Counted from the first letter of the stretch, positions 44,979 to 54,723 are shown. The stretch is 64,000 nt of DNA from Pelistega suis (GCF_013133795.1 NZ_JABGBN010000005.1:62001-126000); one strand, 5' to 3'. Made by a program: numbers and translations. Notes: a model not told the origin generated them from the sequence alone.

Positions 44979-46349
44979 TTATGTTTTAGGTTTACCTTTC
45001 CATTCGAAATCATCCTCATCCACCAAAAGATTAGGGACGATAGGACTGACAGGGTCATCGGTATTAAGTACCAAGTCTTTTACCTGCTCCATCGCCTCTT
45101 CGTTAGCTGAGATATCTTGACTGATATCCACACGAGGGTCTAACTCATGGACGACAGGGGCTGGCGAGACATCGACCCCCATCGGCACAAACTGTGCGTT
45201 TTCAATATTGGGTCTATAATTGGCATGCGATTTCATCACCACCGCTGCCATTATCAATGCACAGGCAATCACATAAATAATATACATATCGACACCGCCG
45301 TTATCCATTAAAGTCCCTGCGATAATCGGACCTAAGGTCGCCCCTACACTAAATGCCAGTAGCAATACACCACTTAGCCCGACTCGCAAGGCTGGTGAGA
45401 CATGCTCATTTGCCAATGCGACTGACAAGGGGTAGAACGTAAACTGTAAACACCCCATACAGCCAATAATAAACAACAGAAAGAAATAACTCGGCTCGCT
45501 AAAAAACACCAATGGTAACGCCGCCGCGGCCAAACCTAAAGAGCATACTCGCAGCATACGTAAGCGGTTATAACGATCACTTAAATAGCCCATAGGCCAT
45601 TGTGCTAATAAGCCCATTAAAACGCATACAGAGAGAAACACCGACACTTGTTTAGCATCTAACCCATTTTTAGTACCATAAACAGCGGCCAGACTATAAA
45701 AGGCACTTGTAATCGCTCCACCTAATAGCAACACAATCATTGGTGTAGGCACCATTTTCAAATAAACTCGTACATTTAATGGCGCTTGATCCTGTAGAAC
45801 AGGACTCACTCGGCGTGTTAATGCGATAGGAATCAAGCATAAGCCTGTCGAGATAGCGACCGCATTAAGCACCGAAACATCTAAGTCTGGAAATGCACGA
45901 ATTGCCATTTGTCCTAGCACAACACCCAAACTACTCATCACCATATAAAACGAGAAAACCACGCCACGATTATTAGTTTCTGATTGGTCATTTAGCCAGC
46001 TTTCCAGCACCATATATTGCGTGACCATCGCGACCCCAACCACCACACGAAAAACGAGCCACACTTCCTTAACAGGTACTAAACTTTGCGCTAACACCAT
46101 CACCGTCACAATCGCCGCACTTGCCACATACGCACGAATATGACCAAAGCGTCCAATGAGTTTATGCCCTATGCGCACCCCAATTACTAAGCCAAAATAA
46201 TAAGCAGAAATTAATAAACCCACCCATGCTTGAGAAATGCCATCTTGTGTCAACCGTAAAGACATATAGGTATTATAAAGACCTGTCCCTAAAGACAATA
46301 ATAAAATGGCAAAATATAAAGACCCAAAAGCAGAGAGTATCTTAATCAT
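44979..46349 (-). CDS. MFS transporter (YcaD-like)
   Basis: Start chosen at the ATG at 46349 (MIKILSAFGSLYFAILLLSLG), 456 aa; the frame opens at 46475 with an unlikely leader. Twelve hydrophobic helices; RIGHKLIGRFGHIRAY and GYLSDRYNRLRMLR are MFS loop motifs. The C-terminal cytoplasmic tail of about 80 residues is acidic. Substrate unknown. Confidence 0.85.
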   Translation of the reverse strand: MIKILSAFGSLYFAILLLSLGTGLYNTYMSLRLTQDGISQAWVGLLISAYYFGLVIGVRIGHKLIGRFGHIRAYVASAAIVTVMVLAQSLVPVKEVWLVFRVVVGVAMVTQYMVLESWLNDQSETNNRGVVFSFYMVMSSLGVVLGQMAIRAFPDLDVSVLNAVAISTGLCLIPIALTRRVSPVLQDQAPLNVRVYLKMVPTPMIVLLLGGAITSAFYSLAAVYGTKNGLDAKQVSVFLSVCVLMGLLAQWPMGYLSDRYNRLRMLRVCSLGLAAAALPLVFFSEPSYFFLLFIIGCMGCLQFTFYPLSVALANEHVSPALRVGLSGVLLLAFSVGATLGPIIAGTLMDNGGVDMYIIYVIACALIMAAVVMKSHANYRPNIENAQFVPMGVDVSPAPVVHELDPRVDISQDISANEEAMEQVKDLVLNTDDPVSPIVPNLLVDEDDFEWKGKPKT

Positions 46350-46541
46350 GGCAAGTGCGTAGCAATAAAAAAAGCATATCCCCAATGATAAATAAAGGAG
46401 GACTTGTTTGTCTACTGATGACGGATGAATATCAAATAAAAAAGCGATGAAGAACAACCTCACCGCTCTATACAAAATCCCTCGTAAATGCAGTCACCGC
46501 TGCACCACTTAAGACGCTATTACATAAGAATACTCTTCTTA

Positions 46542-47003
46542 TTAAGCTGTCGCTGGCATACGATAAACCAAGACTGAAACTGGAGCTAAAGAAATAACTT
46601 TTGTCGTGACACTACCTAATAATAAGCGTGATAAACCACTGCGACCATGTGTTGCAATGTAAATTAAATCACAACCATGCTCCTTAGCTGCATCTACAAT
46701 ACCGTCAGCAACATTATAGTTAGAAGCAATCACCGAGGTCACTTTAACACCAGCGGCATTCGCACGCTCCAAAACAGGTTTTAAATATTCTTGAGCCTCT
46801 TTCTGAGCCGCCTCTTCATAGTCACCATCTGAAATAGCATAAGAAGCTGCCATACCATCAAAACCAATCAATGTTGAGAAAGGCTGCGTAATATTAATAG
46901 CCACAATCTCTGCACCTACTTGTCGAGCAAATGTAATACCTGCATTCGCTGCCAAAGCAGAAGTTTCTGAACCGTCAACAGGTAAAAGAATTTTTTTATA
47001 CAT
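46542..47003 (-). CDS. Universal stress protein (UspA family)
   Basis: A 153-aa protein with the UspA fold: KKILLPVDGSETS at the start and the ATP-binding G-x2-G-x9-G-S pattern in THGRSGLSRLLLGSVTTKV. The ribosome binding site is AAGGAG. Cytoplasmic; induced by stress in homologues. Confidence 0.93.
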   Translation of the reverse strand: MYKKILLPVDGSETSALAANAGITFARQVGAEIVAINITQPFSTLIGFDGMAASYAISDGDYEEAAQKEAQEYLKPVLERANAAGVKVTSVIASNYNVADGIVDAAKEHGCDLIYIATHGRSGLSRLLLGSVTTKVISLAPVSVLVYRMPATA

Positions 47004-47151
47004 TTATAGGCTCCTTGAAAGAAACGAATCAATATGATGCTCGCTATAATAAGCAAGTTCCTACACCTATTGTAAGCGAAATTTATCCCTTTTTTAAGTC
47101 CTTATGACTAGGTAAAACATTCTTTTTAACTATCTTCTGATTTAACGCAAA

Positions 47152-47694
47152 ATGCTTATGACGACTTCACCAACGATTCGTTTACGTTTGACTACCCTAG
47201 CAGATATTCCTACTATTCAAGCCATCTATGCGCATCATGTATTACATGGTACCGCAACCTTTGAAGAGGATGCTCCTAGTGTAGAAGAAATGGAAAGACG
47301 TTTTCACCAAATTACGAATAATGGCTATCCTTACATCGTCGCAGAATATGAGGGTAAGGTTTGTGGTTATGCCTATCTAGGCGTATACCGCACTCGTCGT
47401 GCTTATCGTTTTACGACAGAAAACTCTATCTATGTCGATAAAGACTACGCAGGAAAAGGCATTGGTGATGCCCTCTTAAAAGAGCTTATTCGCTTGGCAG
47501 AAAATGGGCCATGGCGTTTAATTATTGCAGTGACTACAGGGGATAACTCCGCGTCAATTCACTTGCACAAAAAACATGGTTTTACCTTAGTAGGAACAGA
47601 ACCCGGTACTGGCTTTAAATTCGGTCGCTGGATTGATACGGTACTGATGTATAAGCAAATTAATGGTGGTAATAGCACCTTACCTGAGGGTTAA
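47152..47694 (+). CDS. GNAT N-acetyltransferase (phosphinothricin acetyltransferase-like)
   Basis: A 180-aa GNAT enzyme close to the Pat/Bar/MnaT group: IRLRLTTLADIPTIQAIYAHHV at the start, ENSIYVDKDYAGKGIGDALL (acetyl-CoA pyrophosphate loop) and SIHLHKKHGFTLVGTEPGTGFKFGRWIDTVLM at the end. Probably acetylates an amino-acid analogue such as a methionine derivative. Either ATG at 47152 or 47158 could start. Confidence 0.88.
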   Translation: MLMTTSPTIRLRLTTLADIPTIQAIYAHHVLHGTATFEEDAPSVEEMERRFHQITNNGYPYIVAEYEGKVCGYAYLGVYRTRRAYRFTTENSIYVDKDYAGKGIGDALLKELIRLAENGPWRLIIAVTTGDNSASIHLHKKHGFTLVGTEPGTGFKFGRWIDTVLMYKQINGGNSTLPEG

Positions 47695-47702
47695 GTCACT
47701 AT

Positions 47703-47762
47703 GTTTACAAACTCACTCGGTGCATCAAGCTCTATCCGAGAGGACTACACTAGCTAGCACTG
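47703..47762. repeat. Imperfect 60-bp direct repeat, copy A
   Basis: Begins GTTTACAAACTCACTCGG and ends CTAGCTAGCAC; about 85% identical by eye to copy B at 48049-48110, in the same orientation, about 346 bp away. Confidence 0.75.
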
Positions 47763-47773
47763 TTAACCAAGCC

Positions 47774-47868
47774 CCAGTCTGCCGGAGAGGTTTTTGATCA
47801 CAAAGCGAGTTTGACGAACGAAGTGAGGCACTGTTTGAGCGACTGACAAAAACCTGTAGGCAGATTGG
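47774..47868. repeat. Two-segment inverted repeat (foldback)
   Basis: CCAGTCTGCC (47774-47783) pairs with GGCAGATTGG (47859-47868, one G-T), and AGGTTTTTG (47788-47796) pairs exactly with CAAAAACCT (47847-47855). The central loop is 50 nt. Could be an RNA structure or a MITE-like foldback. Confidence 0.7.
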
Positions 47869-48048
47869 CTCATGTGCAGTAGTGCTGGTAATAAATAATC
47901 AGCGACTGCGCGAAACGTGCAGCGAACCTTTTGTAGTAATAGGTACGGACATAATATGTCCACATTGCAGACAGTTCACTTTGTATCGTCCTCACTACAG
48001 AACATTGTGTATTCGCTCGGACAGCAAAGTGCGTCGCTATCGCTCGCC

Positions 48049-48110
48049 GTTTGCAAACTCGCTCGGTACATCAAGTTCTCTCCGTGAGGACTACCAGCAG
48101 CTAGCAACTG
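48049..48110. repeat. Imperfect 60-bp direct repeat, copy B
   Basis: Begins GTTTGCAAACTCGCTCGG; partner of the copy at 47703-47762. Ends just before the dnaQ stop. Confidence 0.75.
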
Positions 48111-48122
48111 TCTCAAATAAAC

Positions 48123-48848
48123 CTAATTACCCTCTGTGGTAGGAAGCGCACGCCAAAACGTCTCACCCCCAGAGGCTTTCTCTAAGACCGCAACGTACTT
48201 ATCATGTGCCTCTAATTCTTCTGCAGTCGCTCGGATAATGGGCAGCGCCGCTAAAACGGTAGCATCTAATTTCTTAACTTCAATTTGTGCAGAGACCTCC
48301 TCTTCCTCCACATCCAAACCCAGACCAAACTGACCTCGCGTCATCGCGATATAGACATCCGCTAATAATTCAGAGTCCAGTAATGCTCCATGTAGTACAC
48401 GATGTTTATTGGAGATTTCAAATCTTGCACAGAGCGCATCCAGATTGTTCTTCTTGCCGGGGAACATCTGTTTTGCCAACTCTAAGGTATCAATCACGCC
48501 ACCGATAAAGGTTTCTAATGGAGGACGTTTTGCGAGTGCCAATTCGTGATTTAAAAAGCCAATATCGAACTTGGCATTGTGGATGATAAGTTCAGCGCCC
48601 GTTAAATAATCAATTATGCGCTGAACCTCATCATCAAATCGATTAAATTGCGATAAGAACTCTGTCGTCAAGCCATGGACACGTAAAGCCCCCTCTTCAC
48701 TCTCTCTTCCCGGATTGAAGTAAATATGAAGATTGTTGCCTGTCAACTCACGATTAATCATCTCCACGCAACCGATTTCAATCAATCGGTTACCTTCAGA
48801 GATTTCAATACCGGTAGTCTCCGTATCTAAAACAACTTGACGTATCAT
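48123..48848 (-). CDS. dnaQ: DNA polymerase III epsilon subunit (3'-5' proofreading exonuclease)
   Basis: A 241-aa protein. Exo I DTETTG is at residues 8-13, Exo II is in HNAKFDIGFLNHE, and Exo III is HGALLDSELLADVY. The C-terminal tail that binds the alpha subunit is short (ends TFWRALPTTEGN). It begins 2 nt after the fabI stop, an unusual pairing but consistent with co-transcription. Confidence 0.95.
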   Translation of the reverse strand: MIRQVVLDTETTGIEISEGNRLIEIGCVEMINRELTGNNLHIYFNPGRESEEGALRVHGLTTEFLSQFNRFDDEVQRIIDYLTGAELIIHNAKFDIGFLNHELALAKRPPLETFIGGVIDTLELAKQMFPGKKNNLDALCARFEISNKHRVLHGALLDSELLADVYIAMTRGQFGLGLDVEEEEVSAQIEVKKLDATVLAALPIIRATAEELEAHDKYVAVLEKASGGETFWRALPTTEGN

Positions 48849-48850
48849 GC

Positions 48851-49633
48851 TTATGCCATACCGGGAACAACGGTTGAGAAGCCACTATCAACGTGAATGA
48901 TTTCACCGGTAATACCTGATGCTAAGTCGGATAATAAGAAAGCAGCGGCATTACCCACATCCTCAATCGTTACATTGCGACGTAATGGCGCATTTTGCTC
49001 TACCGCATCGAGAATCGTTGAAAAGCCTTTGATACCTGATGCTGCTAATGTTTTGATAGGGCCCGCTGAAATACCATTAGCACGGATACCTTTTGCGCCC
49101 ACACTACTTGCCACATAACGCACGCTTGCTTCTAAAGAGGCTTTAGCCAAGCCCATGGTATTGTAGTTAGCAATCGCTTTTTCTGCGCCTAGATACGACA
49201 AAGTTAAAAGTGAGCCTTGTGCTTTTTCTAATAAAGGTAATGCTGCCTTAGCTAAAGCTGGGAAACTATACGCTGAAATATCGTGTGCGATACGGAAAGC
49301 CTCACGAGAAATCCCTTCAAGGAAATCACCCGCAATCGCCTCACGCGGCGCAAAACCAATTGAGTGAACTAAACCATCTAAACGATCCCAGTGCTGAGAT
49401 AAGCTCGCCACCGCATTTTCGATTTCTTCATCAGAGCCTACATCACAAGGAATCACGATATTGCTACCAAACTCTTTAGCAAACTCGCTAACACGCTCTT
49501 GGAAACGCTCACCCACGTAAGTAAACGCCAACTCTGCTCCTTGTGCACGACACGCTTTAGCAATACCGTAAGCGATAGAACGATCAGAAATCAAACCCGT
49601 AATTAAAATCTTTTTATTCGCTAGAAAACCCAT
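48851..49633 (-). CDS. fabI: Enoyl-[acyl-carrier-protein] reductase (NADH)
   Basis: Start chosen at the ATG at 49633 ([14 protein letters not shown]) with AGGA upstream, 260 aa; the frame is open to 49687. SDR fold with [21 protein letters not shown], the catalytic Tyr in [13 protein letters not shown] and [14 protein letters not shown]. It performs the last reduction of the fatty-acid elongation cycle and is the triclosan target. Confidence 0.95.
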   Translation of the reverse strand: MGFLANKKILITGLISDRSIAYGIAKACRAQGAELAFTYVGERFQERVSEFAKEFGSNIVIPCDVGSDEEIENAVASLSQHWDRLDGLVHSIGFAPREAIAGDFLEGISREAFRIAHDISAYSFPALAKAALPLLEKAQGSLLTLSYLGAEKAIANYNTMGLAKASLEASVRYVASSVGAKGIRANGISAGPIKTLAASGIKGFSTILDAVEQNAPLRRNVTIEDVGNAAAFLLSDLASGITGEIIHVDSGFSTVVPGMA

Positions 49634-49727
49634 TTTTCCTATCCTGTAAAAATGATGAATACCCCTATCATCTGGCATAATCATCAAACAATGTTTAATC
49701 TGCCTATCTTAGCATATTTGCCTACGA

Positions 49728-51650
49728 TTATCCTTTCTTTATATGTAGCTCAGGCAATGTATACAGCCCCTTTTCATACATCAAGGTCGGCCAAATGGCA
49801 TGAGCACGTGCTAATCGCTGTAAATGCTCATCTGCTGGAATCGGCTCATAACTTTCTGGTGCCGTATAGCGCATTTGCGTCGCAGGTAGTTTAGGCTGTA
49901 ATACAGTCAACACATCACCTTGCAAATAACCATAATTATCGTTGTATTGCATCATGGCGCGACCACCAGTACCTGCCTTGGTTAAATCATGACCAATCAT
50001 AGGATGATTTGCACTCACTCCCGCCAGTGAAAGAAGTGTCACAGGCAAATCTAATTGGCTAATAATACGCTCATCCATGTTAGGTTCGACACCTCCACCT
50101 AAAATCAAAGCAGGGATATGGAAATGCTTAAGCGGAACTAAGGTCTGCCCCCATACACGAGAGTCGTGGTCCGCCACAATTAAGAATAAGGTATTATCCC
50201 AATAAGGGGACTTTTTGGCTTTCTCAAAAAATTGACCTATACACCAATCCACATAACGTACAGAATTTTCGACACTCGCTGGCTCACCTACTGGCGTAAT
50301 CCGACCGCTAGGGTACTCCCATGGGGTGTGGTTAGTCACGGTAAACGCTAAGCTTAATTTCGGCGTTTCCAAATCATCCATTAATACCTCATGTAATTTG
50401 GCAAACATATCCTCATCAGATACTCCCCACGTTCCCTCAAACACTGGATTCGTAAAGCTCTCCCGATCATACAGCTCATTAAAACCATTACCTAAGAAAT
50501 AAGACCGCATATTATCAAAATGCGACTCTCCTCCATAAATAAAGCTGGAGCGATAACCTCGCTGATTTAATAATTGTGCCAAGGTAAAAAATCGTGATTG
50601 CGACTTTGTTAATCGTACAACGGCATCCGAAAGCGTCGGAGCAAAACCGCTACTGACTGCCTCCAGACCACGCACAGAGCGTGTACCTGTCGCATAACAT
50701 TTTTTAAACGCCCAGCCTTCTTGCATTAAACGATCAAAATTGGGGCTTAAATTCTGTCCACCTAAACCACCAATATATTGTGCTCCTAAACTTTCTTGTA
50801 CGATTAAAACAATATTCTTTGACTTAGTGGATGATTTACTGGCTACTTGTTGATGAAATGAAGGGATGTTTAGCGCATTATCAACTACCTGAACAATACC
50901 TGCTGCCTCATTGACTAGCGCATACACCTGCTCCTCAGGCATATTTTCATAGGCATCTTTAGCGGAACGCTCATTTTTAATACTATACACCGCATAGTAA
51001 ACGCTATAAAGCGAGTTCAAGGGCAAAGTATTTAGCATACTATCCCCACAATATGCCACCGTAGAGGGATTAATCGGGCGATGCTGTAATGTCCCTCGAA
51101 TCATCAAAACGGTAAGCGCGACACCCACAAAAAACTGTACAATCTGCCACCAAATGACATCACTTCCCAAGGCAACCACAGGACCTTTAAACAGATAAAA
51201 TGCCCCCCACATCAAAAGCACTACAGCAAGTGACCCTATGATTAAGATGGCTTTAAATCCCTTCCAAAGCATTCCCATTACCTCTTGAGGATGCTTTAAG
51301 TAATCCACAAAAAGGCGGTTAGGTCGCGTATCATACTCCATAATGAATTGCGCGCTTGAAACTTCAGGAATCAGAATGAATAGGCTTGCGATACAAAGCC
51401 ATATTGCATTAATCATTTGGGCTGTTTCATTCGCATCAAACCAAGGAGCAAATAGTAACGACGGTGCAATCAGCTTACCAATGGTCGCCAAGTCAATACG
51501 CAAACCACCTATCCATAAAGGTAAGATTCTGTGCTGTCTAACACGTTGCCACTGCCACAGCACCAATCCTAAACGAGACAAGTTAAACACGCATAATGCA
51601 GCAATAAAAAAAGTAAATATCTGAACGTACATAAAATCAAAGGCAGGCAA
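49728..51650 (-). CDS. LTA-synthase-family membrane phosphotransferase (sulfatase superfamily)
   Basis: A 640-aa protein: about five N-terminal helices, then an extracytoplasmic alkaline-phosphatase-like domain starting NIVLIVQESLGAQYIGGLGG. The nucleophile threonine is in CYATGTRSVRGLEAVSSGF, with zinc ligands in DEDMFAK and VADHDSRVW. The family includes LtaS and the MdoB phosphoglycerol transferases; in a Gram-negative it probably decorates periplasmic glucans or LPS. It is monocistronic, with no PmrA-type box in front. Confidence 0.87.
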   Translation of the reverse strand: MPAFDFMYVQIFTFFIAALCVFNLSRLGLVLWQWQRVRQHRILPLWIGGLRIDLATIGKLIAPSLLFAPWFDANETAQMINAIWLCIASLFILIPEVSSAQFIMEYDTRPNRLFVDYLKHPQEVMGMLWKGFKAILIIGSLAVVLLMWGAFYLFKGPVVALGSDVIWWQIVQFFVGVALTVLMIRGTLQHRPINPSTVAYCGDSMLNTLPLNSLYSVYYAVYSIKNERSAKDAYENMPEEQVYALVNEAAGIVQVVDNALNIPSFHQQVASKSSTKSKNIVLIVQESLGAQYIGGLGGQNLSPNFDRLMQEGWAFKKCYATGTRSVRGLEAVSSGFAPTLSDAVVRLTKSQSRFFTLAQLLNQRGYRSSFIYGGESHFDNMRSYFLGNGFNELYDRESFTNPVFEGTWGVSDEDMFAKLHEVLMDDLETPKLSLAFTVTNHTPWEYPSGRITPVGEPASVENSVRYVDWCIGQFFEKAKKSPYWDNTLFLIVADHDSRVWGQTLVPLKHFHIPALILGGGVEPNMDERIISQLDLPVTLLSLAGVSANHPMIGHDLTKAGTGGRAMMQYNDNYGYLQGDVLTVLQPKLPATQMRYTAPESYEPIPADEHLQRLARAHAIWPTLMYEKGLYTLPELHIKKG

Positions 51651-51739
51651 AGACTTTCATTTTGCCTGCAAAAATAAAAGATGAACGTATTTTACTCGAA
51701 AAGACAATGGCTTATCTTCTTCATTTACCTTTATTAACT

Positions 51740-51768
51740 TTGCCTATTTATTCTTCTTGTGTTATAGT
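51740..51768 (+). promoter_or_regulatory. Predicted promoter upstream of the small ORF
   Basis: TTGCCT at 51740-51745, a 17-nt spacer and TATAGT at 51763-51768 in a TGTG context. The resulting leader before the ATG at 52061 would be about 285 nt and includes the hairpin GCTGT-TTTTA-ACAGC near 52001-52016. Nothing else was recognised in 51651-52060. Confidence 0.5.
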
Positions 51769-52060
51769 GGTAACATTTTCTCGAAAAATTTTTATTATTG
51801 AGACAAACTCTCCTGTGTAGTCATGCACAACCTTAAAAAAGAGAAAGTCACTTTCAGGATGTGTAAGCGCAGCACAATAATCTCACGACAAAACGCTTAA
51901 GTCCTCTTACAAGATAATATTTCCTTAAGCAACGCTTGCTTTTGTTCATATTCCTGAAACATAACTACGTTAATCTACTATTATCGTTATGGATAAATGC
52001 TGTGTTTTAACAGCAGGGGATTAGCTTTTTCCAATAATTATTTCTAAAAAGGAAACTTAT

Positions 52061-52219
52061 ATGAAACTATTAAATCGTTTACGTGATGAATTTGAATTCA
52101 ACACACAATCGACTCTTGAAACTACAAAACAAGAGAAAACTCGCAAACCATCAAAGGCCGCTTTAGCTCTTTTACCTAAAGTGTTACCTATGTCAATGCT
52201 CAAAGAAAGTCTTCGCTAA
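52061..52219 (+). CDS. Small uncharacterised basic protein (52 aa)
   Basis: MKLLNRLRDEFEFNTQSTLE begins the ORF. It has a good ribosome binding site (AAAAAGGAAAC, 8-9 nt before the ATG), native-looking codon use, a predicted promoter upstream and a strong terminator 33 nt after the stop. There is no signal peptide; a basic middle (KQEKTRKPSK) is followed by an amphipathic hydrophobic tail (AALALLPKVLPMSMLKESLR). No family is recognised. The long leader suggests regulation at the RNA level. Confidence 0.6.
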   Translation: MKLLNRLRDEFEFNTQSTLETTKQEKTRKPSKAALALLPKVLPMSMLKESLR

Positions 52220-52252
52220 TACAGCAACTTTTCTTCACTTAAGCATATAGCA

Positions 52253-52287
52253 AAAATGGCTGAGCAGTTAACCCACTCAGCCATTTT
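52253..52287. terminator. Bidirectional terminator between the small ORF and tenA
   Basis: AAAATGGCTGAG and CTCAGCCATTTT form a 12-bp stem with an 11-nt loop and T-runs on both strands. Confidence 0.9.
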
Positions 52288-52320
52288 GATATTCAGCATA
52301 CTACACGACGCATTACGGCA

Positions 52321-52983
52321 TCACATTAAGCGATGCAATCCCATTTCCCAAAAAGCCACTTCCATGCGTGTCGCTGTCCTAAAGATATCCATTAAGCGCG
52401 CTTGCTGAGCGGGAGTGGTATCTTTAGCTAGATACTCTAATTGACACTTTGCTAACTCAACCACCTCTTTATACTCAGGACTGGAGTACATCTCAATCCA
52501 AGGGCGATAAGGATTATTCTCTAACGTCGTACTAGGCTGGGTCAGCAACCAATCTACAGACTCAGCATAACCTACCAAGCAAGGCATCAAAGCCACATGC
52601 AAATCTAGCAATGAACCACTAAAACCGCAATCCAAAACATAGCGTGTATAAGCCACACAAGCACTTGCCTCTGGTTCTTTGAGTAATTGCTCCTCAGAAA
52701 TCCCCCATTCCTTGCAATAATCGATATGCAATTGGATTTCCGTATCCAACATCGCATTTACACCCGCTTGAGCATAACGCATTTCTTGGAAAGAACCACT
52801 TTTATAAACGGCCAAGCCCCATGCACGCGTAAACTGCAATAAAAACAAATAGTCTTGTTTTAAATAATGCTGAAAGCTCTCTTTGGCCAAAGAACCATCG
52901 CCTAAACCTCGTACGAAATCATGCTGCGTATACGCTGCCCATTCCTCTCGAGCTGCGTCTTTTAACTGTTGAAAAAATGTCAT
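52321..52983 (-). CDS. tenA: Aminopyrimidine aminohydrolase (thiaminase II)
   Basis: A 220-aa TenA protein. The catalytic Cys is in ALMPCLVGYAE and the acid in MEVAFWEMGLH. It hydrolyses 4-amino-5-aminomethyl-2-methylpyrimidine, derived from degraded thiamin, to the HMP precursor of thiamin. It is downstream of genes for the matching ABC importer, so the operon salvages thiamin breakdown products. The start at 52983 is 32 nt after thiY. Confidence 0.94.
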   Translation of the reverse strand: MTFFQQLKDAAREEWAAYTQHDFVRGLGDGSLAKESFQHYLKQDYLFLLQFTRAWGLAVYKSGSFQEMRYAQAGVNAMLDTEIQLHIDYCKEWGISEEQLLKEPEASACVAYTRYVLDCGFSGSLLDLHVALMPCLVGYAESVDWLLTQPSTTLENNPYRPWIEMYSSPEYKEVVELAKCQLEYLAKDTTPAQQARLMDIFRTATRMEVAFWEMGLHRLM

Positions 52984-53015
52984 GCGCTTATCCTTTTTCG
53001 TGATACAACACCGTT

Positions 53016-53957
53016 TTATTTTGGCTCAATGGCGTAGGTTTCAAGCGCAGGAGCTTTTTTAATCAGCCCTTTTTCCAACATAAATTTAGCAAAATTTTCA
53101 TAACGGGATACATCTAATTTTGCAGCATCCTTGGCTAAATAAGGCAAAGTATCTTTCCATGCTCGGCGATTAAGCTCTGTATCTAATTCCTTAGGTTTGT
53201 AGCTCACAAATGCTTGCCATGAAGCCTCTGGTTCGGCTTGAATATAAGCAACTGCTTTATTAAGGGCTTGGTTAAAGCGTTTCCATTTGTCCTGCTGGTC
53301 TCTATCCTTATTATTAATCACGAGAATTAATTCTTCATAGACTGGTACACCATGCTCCTCTACTAAGAACGCACGTCCTGGATGTTTTTCAATATCCATT
53401 TGGTTTAATTCAAAGTTACGGAAAGCACCAATAACAGCATCCGTTTTCTTAGCAATTAAAGAAGGCGATAAAGACCAATTTACATTAATCATTTCGACAT
53501 CTTTGCTACTCAGTCCATGATGTTGCAACATCGCGCCTAAAATCACATCCTCAAAACCACCCACAGAAAAGCCAACTTTCTTACCTTTTAAGTCTTTAAT
53601 CTCTTTAATATCACTCTCTGCTAATACCACTAATGAATTGAGCGGATTATCCACTAACGTTCCAATACGAGAAAGTGGTAAGCCCTCATCAATTTGCATA
53701 TGCAACTGTGGTTGATAAGTTACCGCCATATCGGCCTGCCCTGCGGCGACAAGCTTTGGAGGAGCAGAAGGGTCTGCCGGTTCTAACATTTCCACCGATA
53801 GCCCTGCCTCTTTAAAAAAGCCTTTTTGTTCTGCCACAATTAATGGGGCATGATCAGGATTAACAAACCAATCCAATAATAATTTAATACTATCTTGAGC
53901 AAAAGCACTCGTGCTCGAGGCAAATAATGCTGCTGCTAGTAATGTTCTTTTTAACAT
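53016..53957 (-). CDS. thiY: Pyrimidine precursor-binding protein of the ThiXYZ transporter
   Basis: A 313-aa periplasmic protein with a signal peptide (cut near AFA-QD, residue 21) and the NMT1/THI5-like fold: LLLDWFVNPDHAPLIVAEQKGFF and KLVAAGQADMAVTYQPQLHM. It binds N-formyl-4-amino-5-aminomethyl-2-methylpyrimidine in characterised homologues. Confidence 0.93.
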   Translation of the reverse strand: MLKRTLLAAALFASSTSAFAQDSIKLLLDWFVNPDHAPLIVAEQKGFFKEAGLSVEMLEPADPSAPPKLVAAGQADMAVTYQPQLHMQIDEGLPLSRIGTLVDNPLNSLVVLAESDIKEIKDLKGKKVGFSVGGFEDVILGAMLQHHGLSSKDVEMINVNWSLSPSLIAKKTDAVIGAFRNFELNQMDIEKHPGRAFLVEEHGVPVYEELILVINNKDRDQQDKWKRFNQALNKAVAYIQAEPEASWQAFVSYKPKELDTELNRRAWKDTLPYLAKDAAKLDVSRYENFAKFMLEKGLIKKAPALETYAIEPK

Positions 53958-53970
53958 ATCAATCTCCTTT

Positions 53971-54723
53971 CTAACGATAAGCCACCCAAGGCATTCTTTT
54001 TCTCAAGTAATAATCTACACTAAAATACAGCGCCAATGCCATTAAGGCTAAGACAAAAAGGCAAGCAAACATCAAATCCACTTGCATGCGTGCATTAGCC
54101 TGCAACATTAAATAACCTAATCCTGAACTAGAGCCAACCCACTCCCCCACAATCGCACCAATCGGTGCAACTGAGGCAGCCACTCGCAAGCCAGAAGCCA
54201 ATGAGGGTAATGCCGCAGGCAAGCGAATATAACGCAATTGCTGCCATTGACTTGCTTGCATGGTTTTCGCTAAATCAATCCAGTCTTGTGGTGTCTGACG
54301 CAAACCATCATAACAAGCCGCTGTGACAGGAAAAAAGATAATTAGACTCGCCATCACCACTTTGGAGGTCATACCATAACCTAACCATACCATTAAAATA
54401 GGCGCTAATGCAAAAACAGGGATGGCCTGACTCACCACCAATATGGGTAATAACCATGGCCGAATAGGTTTAACCATTTGCAGCAACAAAGCACATAAGA
54501 ACCCTGCGGCACACCCCAACAGCATTCCCAAAACAATCTCTAAGAGCGTCGTGCCTGCATGTTCAGCAATCAAATCTAAGCGTGCCCATAAGGTATCTAA
54601 TACCTGTAAAGGGCTAGGTAAAATAAACTTAGGTACACCTGTAATCCATACTAATAATTCCCATATGCCCATCAGACCAAAGGCGATAATGAGTAAGCGT
54701 AATAAGGTCTTATTCATATTCAC
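53971..54723 (-). CDS. thiX: ThiXYZ transporter permease
   Basis: A 250-aa permease of the BPD/SsuC-TauC type: six helices, EAA loop LAKTMQASQWQQLRYIRLPAALPSLASGLRVAAS, and GAIVGEWVGSSSGLGYLM. It overlaps thiZ by 14 bp. Confidence 0.92.
   Translation of the reverse strand: MNMNKTLLRLLIIAFGLMGIWELLVWITGVPKFILPSPLQVLDTLWARLDLIAEHAGTTLLEIVLGMLLGCAAGFLCALLLQMVKPIRPWLLPILVVSQAIPVFALAPILMVWLGYGMTSKVVMASLIIFFPVTAACYDGLRQTPQDWIDLAKTMQASQWQQLRYIRLPAALPSLASGLRVAASVAPIGAIVGEWVGSSSGLGYLMLQANARMQVDLMFACLFVLALMALALYFSVDYYLRKRMPWVAYR

Larger units (their letters stand above)
47695..48122. other. Repeat-rich intergenic region without a credible gene
   Basis: Holds a pair of about 60-bp imperfect direct repeats (47703 and 48049) and a large foldback (47774-47868). 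The ORFs at 47763-47963 (minus) and 47882-48142 (plus) are low-quality, biased in composition and without ribosome binding sites. GCGAACGAAGTGAGG-like words recur. It looks like decayed or non-autonomous repeat DNA. Confidence 0.6.

Noticed and set aside
47763-48142. Two short ORFs on opposite strands in the repeat-rich gap
   Set aside because: No ribosome binding sites, odd composition, and they overlap the repeats and each other.
51896-51929. Two further CTTAAG words as another PmrA box
   Set aside because: They are 28 bp apart, not 11, and no suitably spaced -10 follows.
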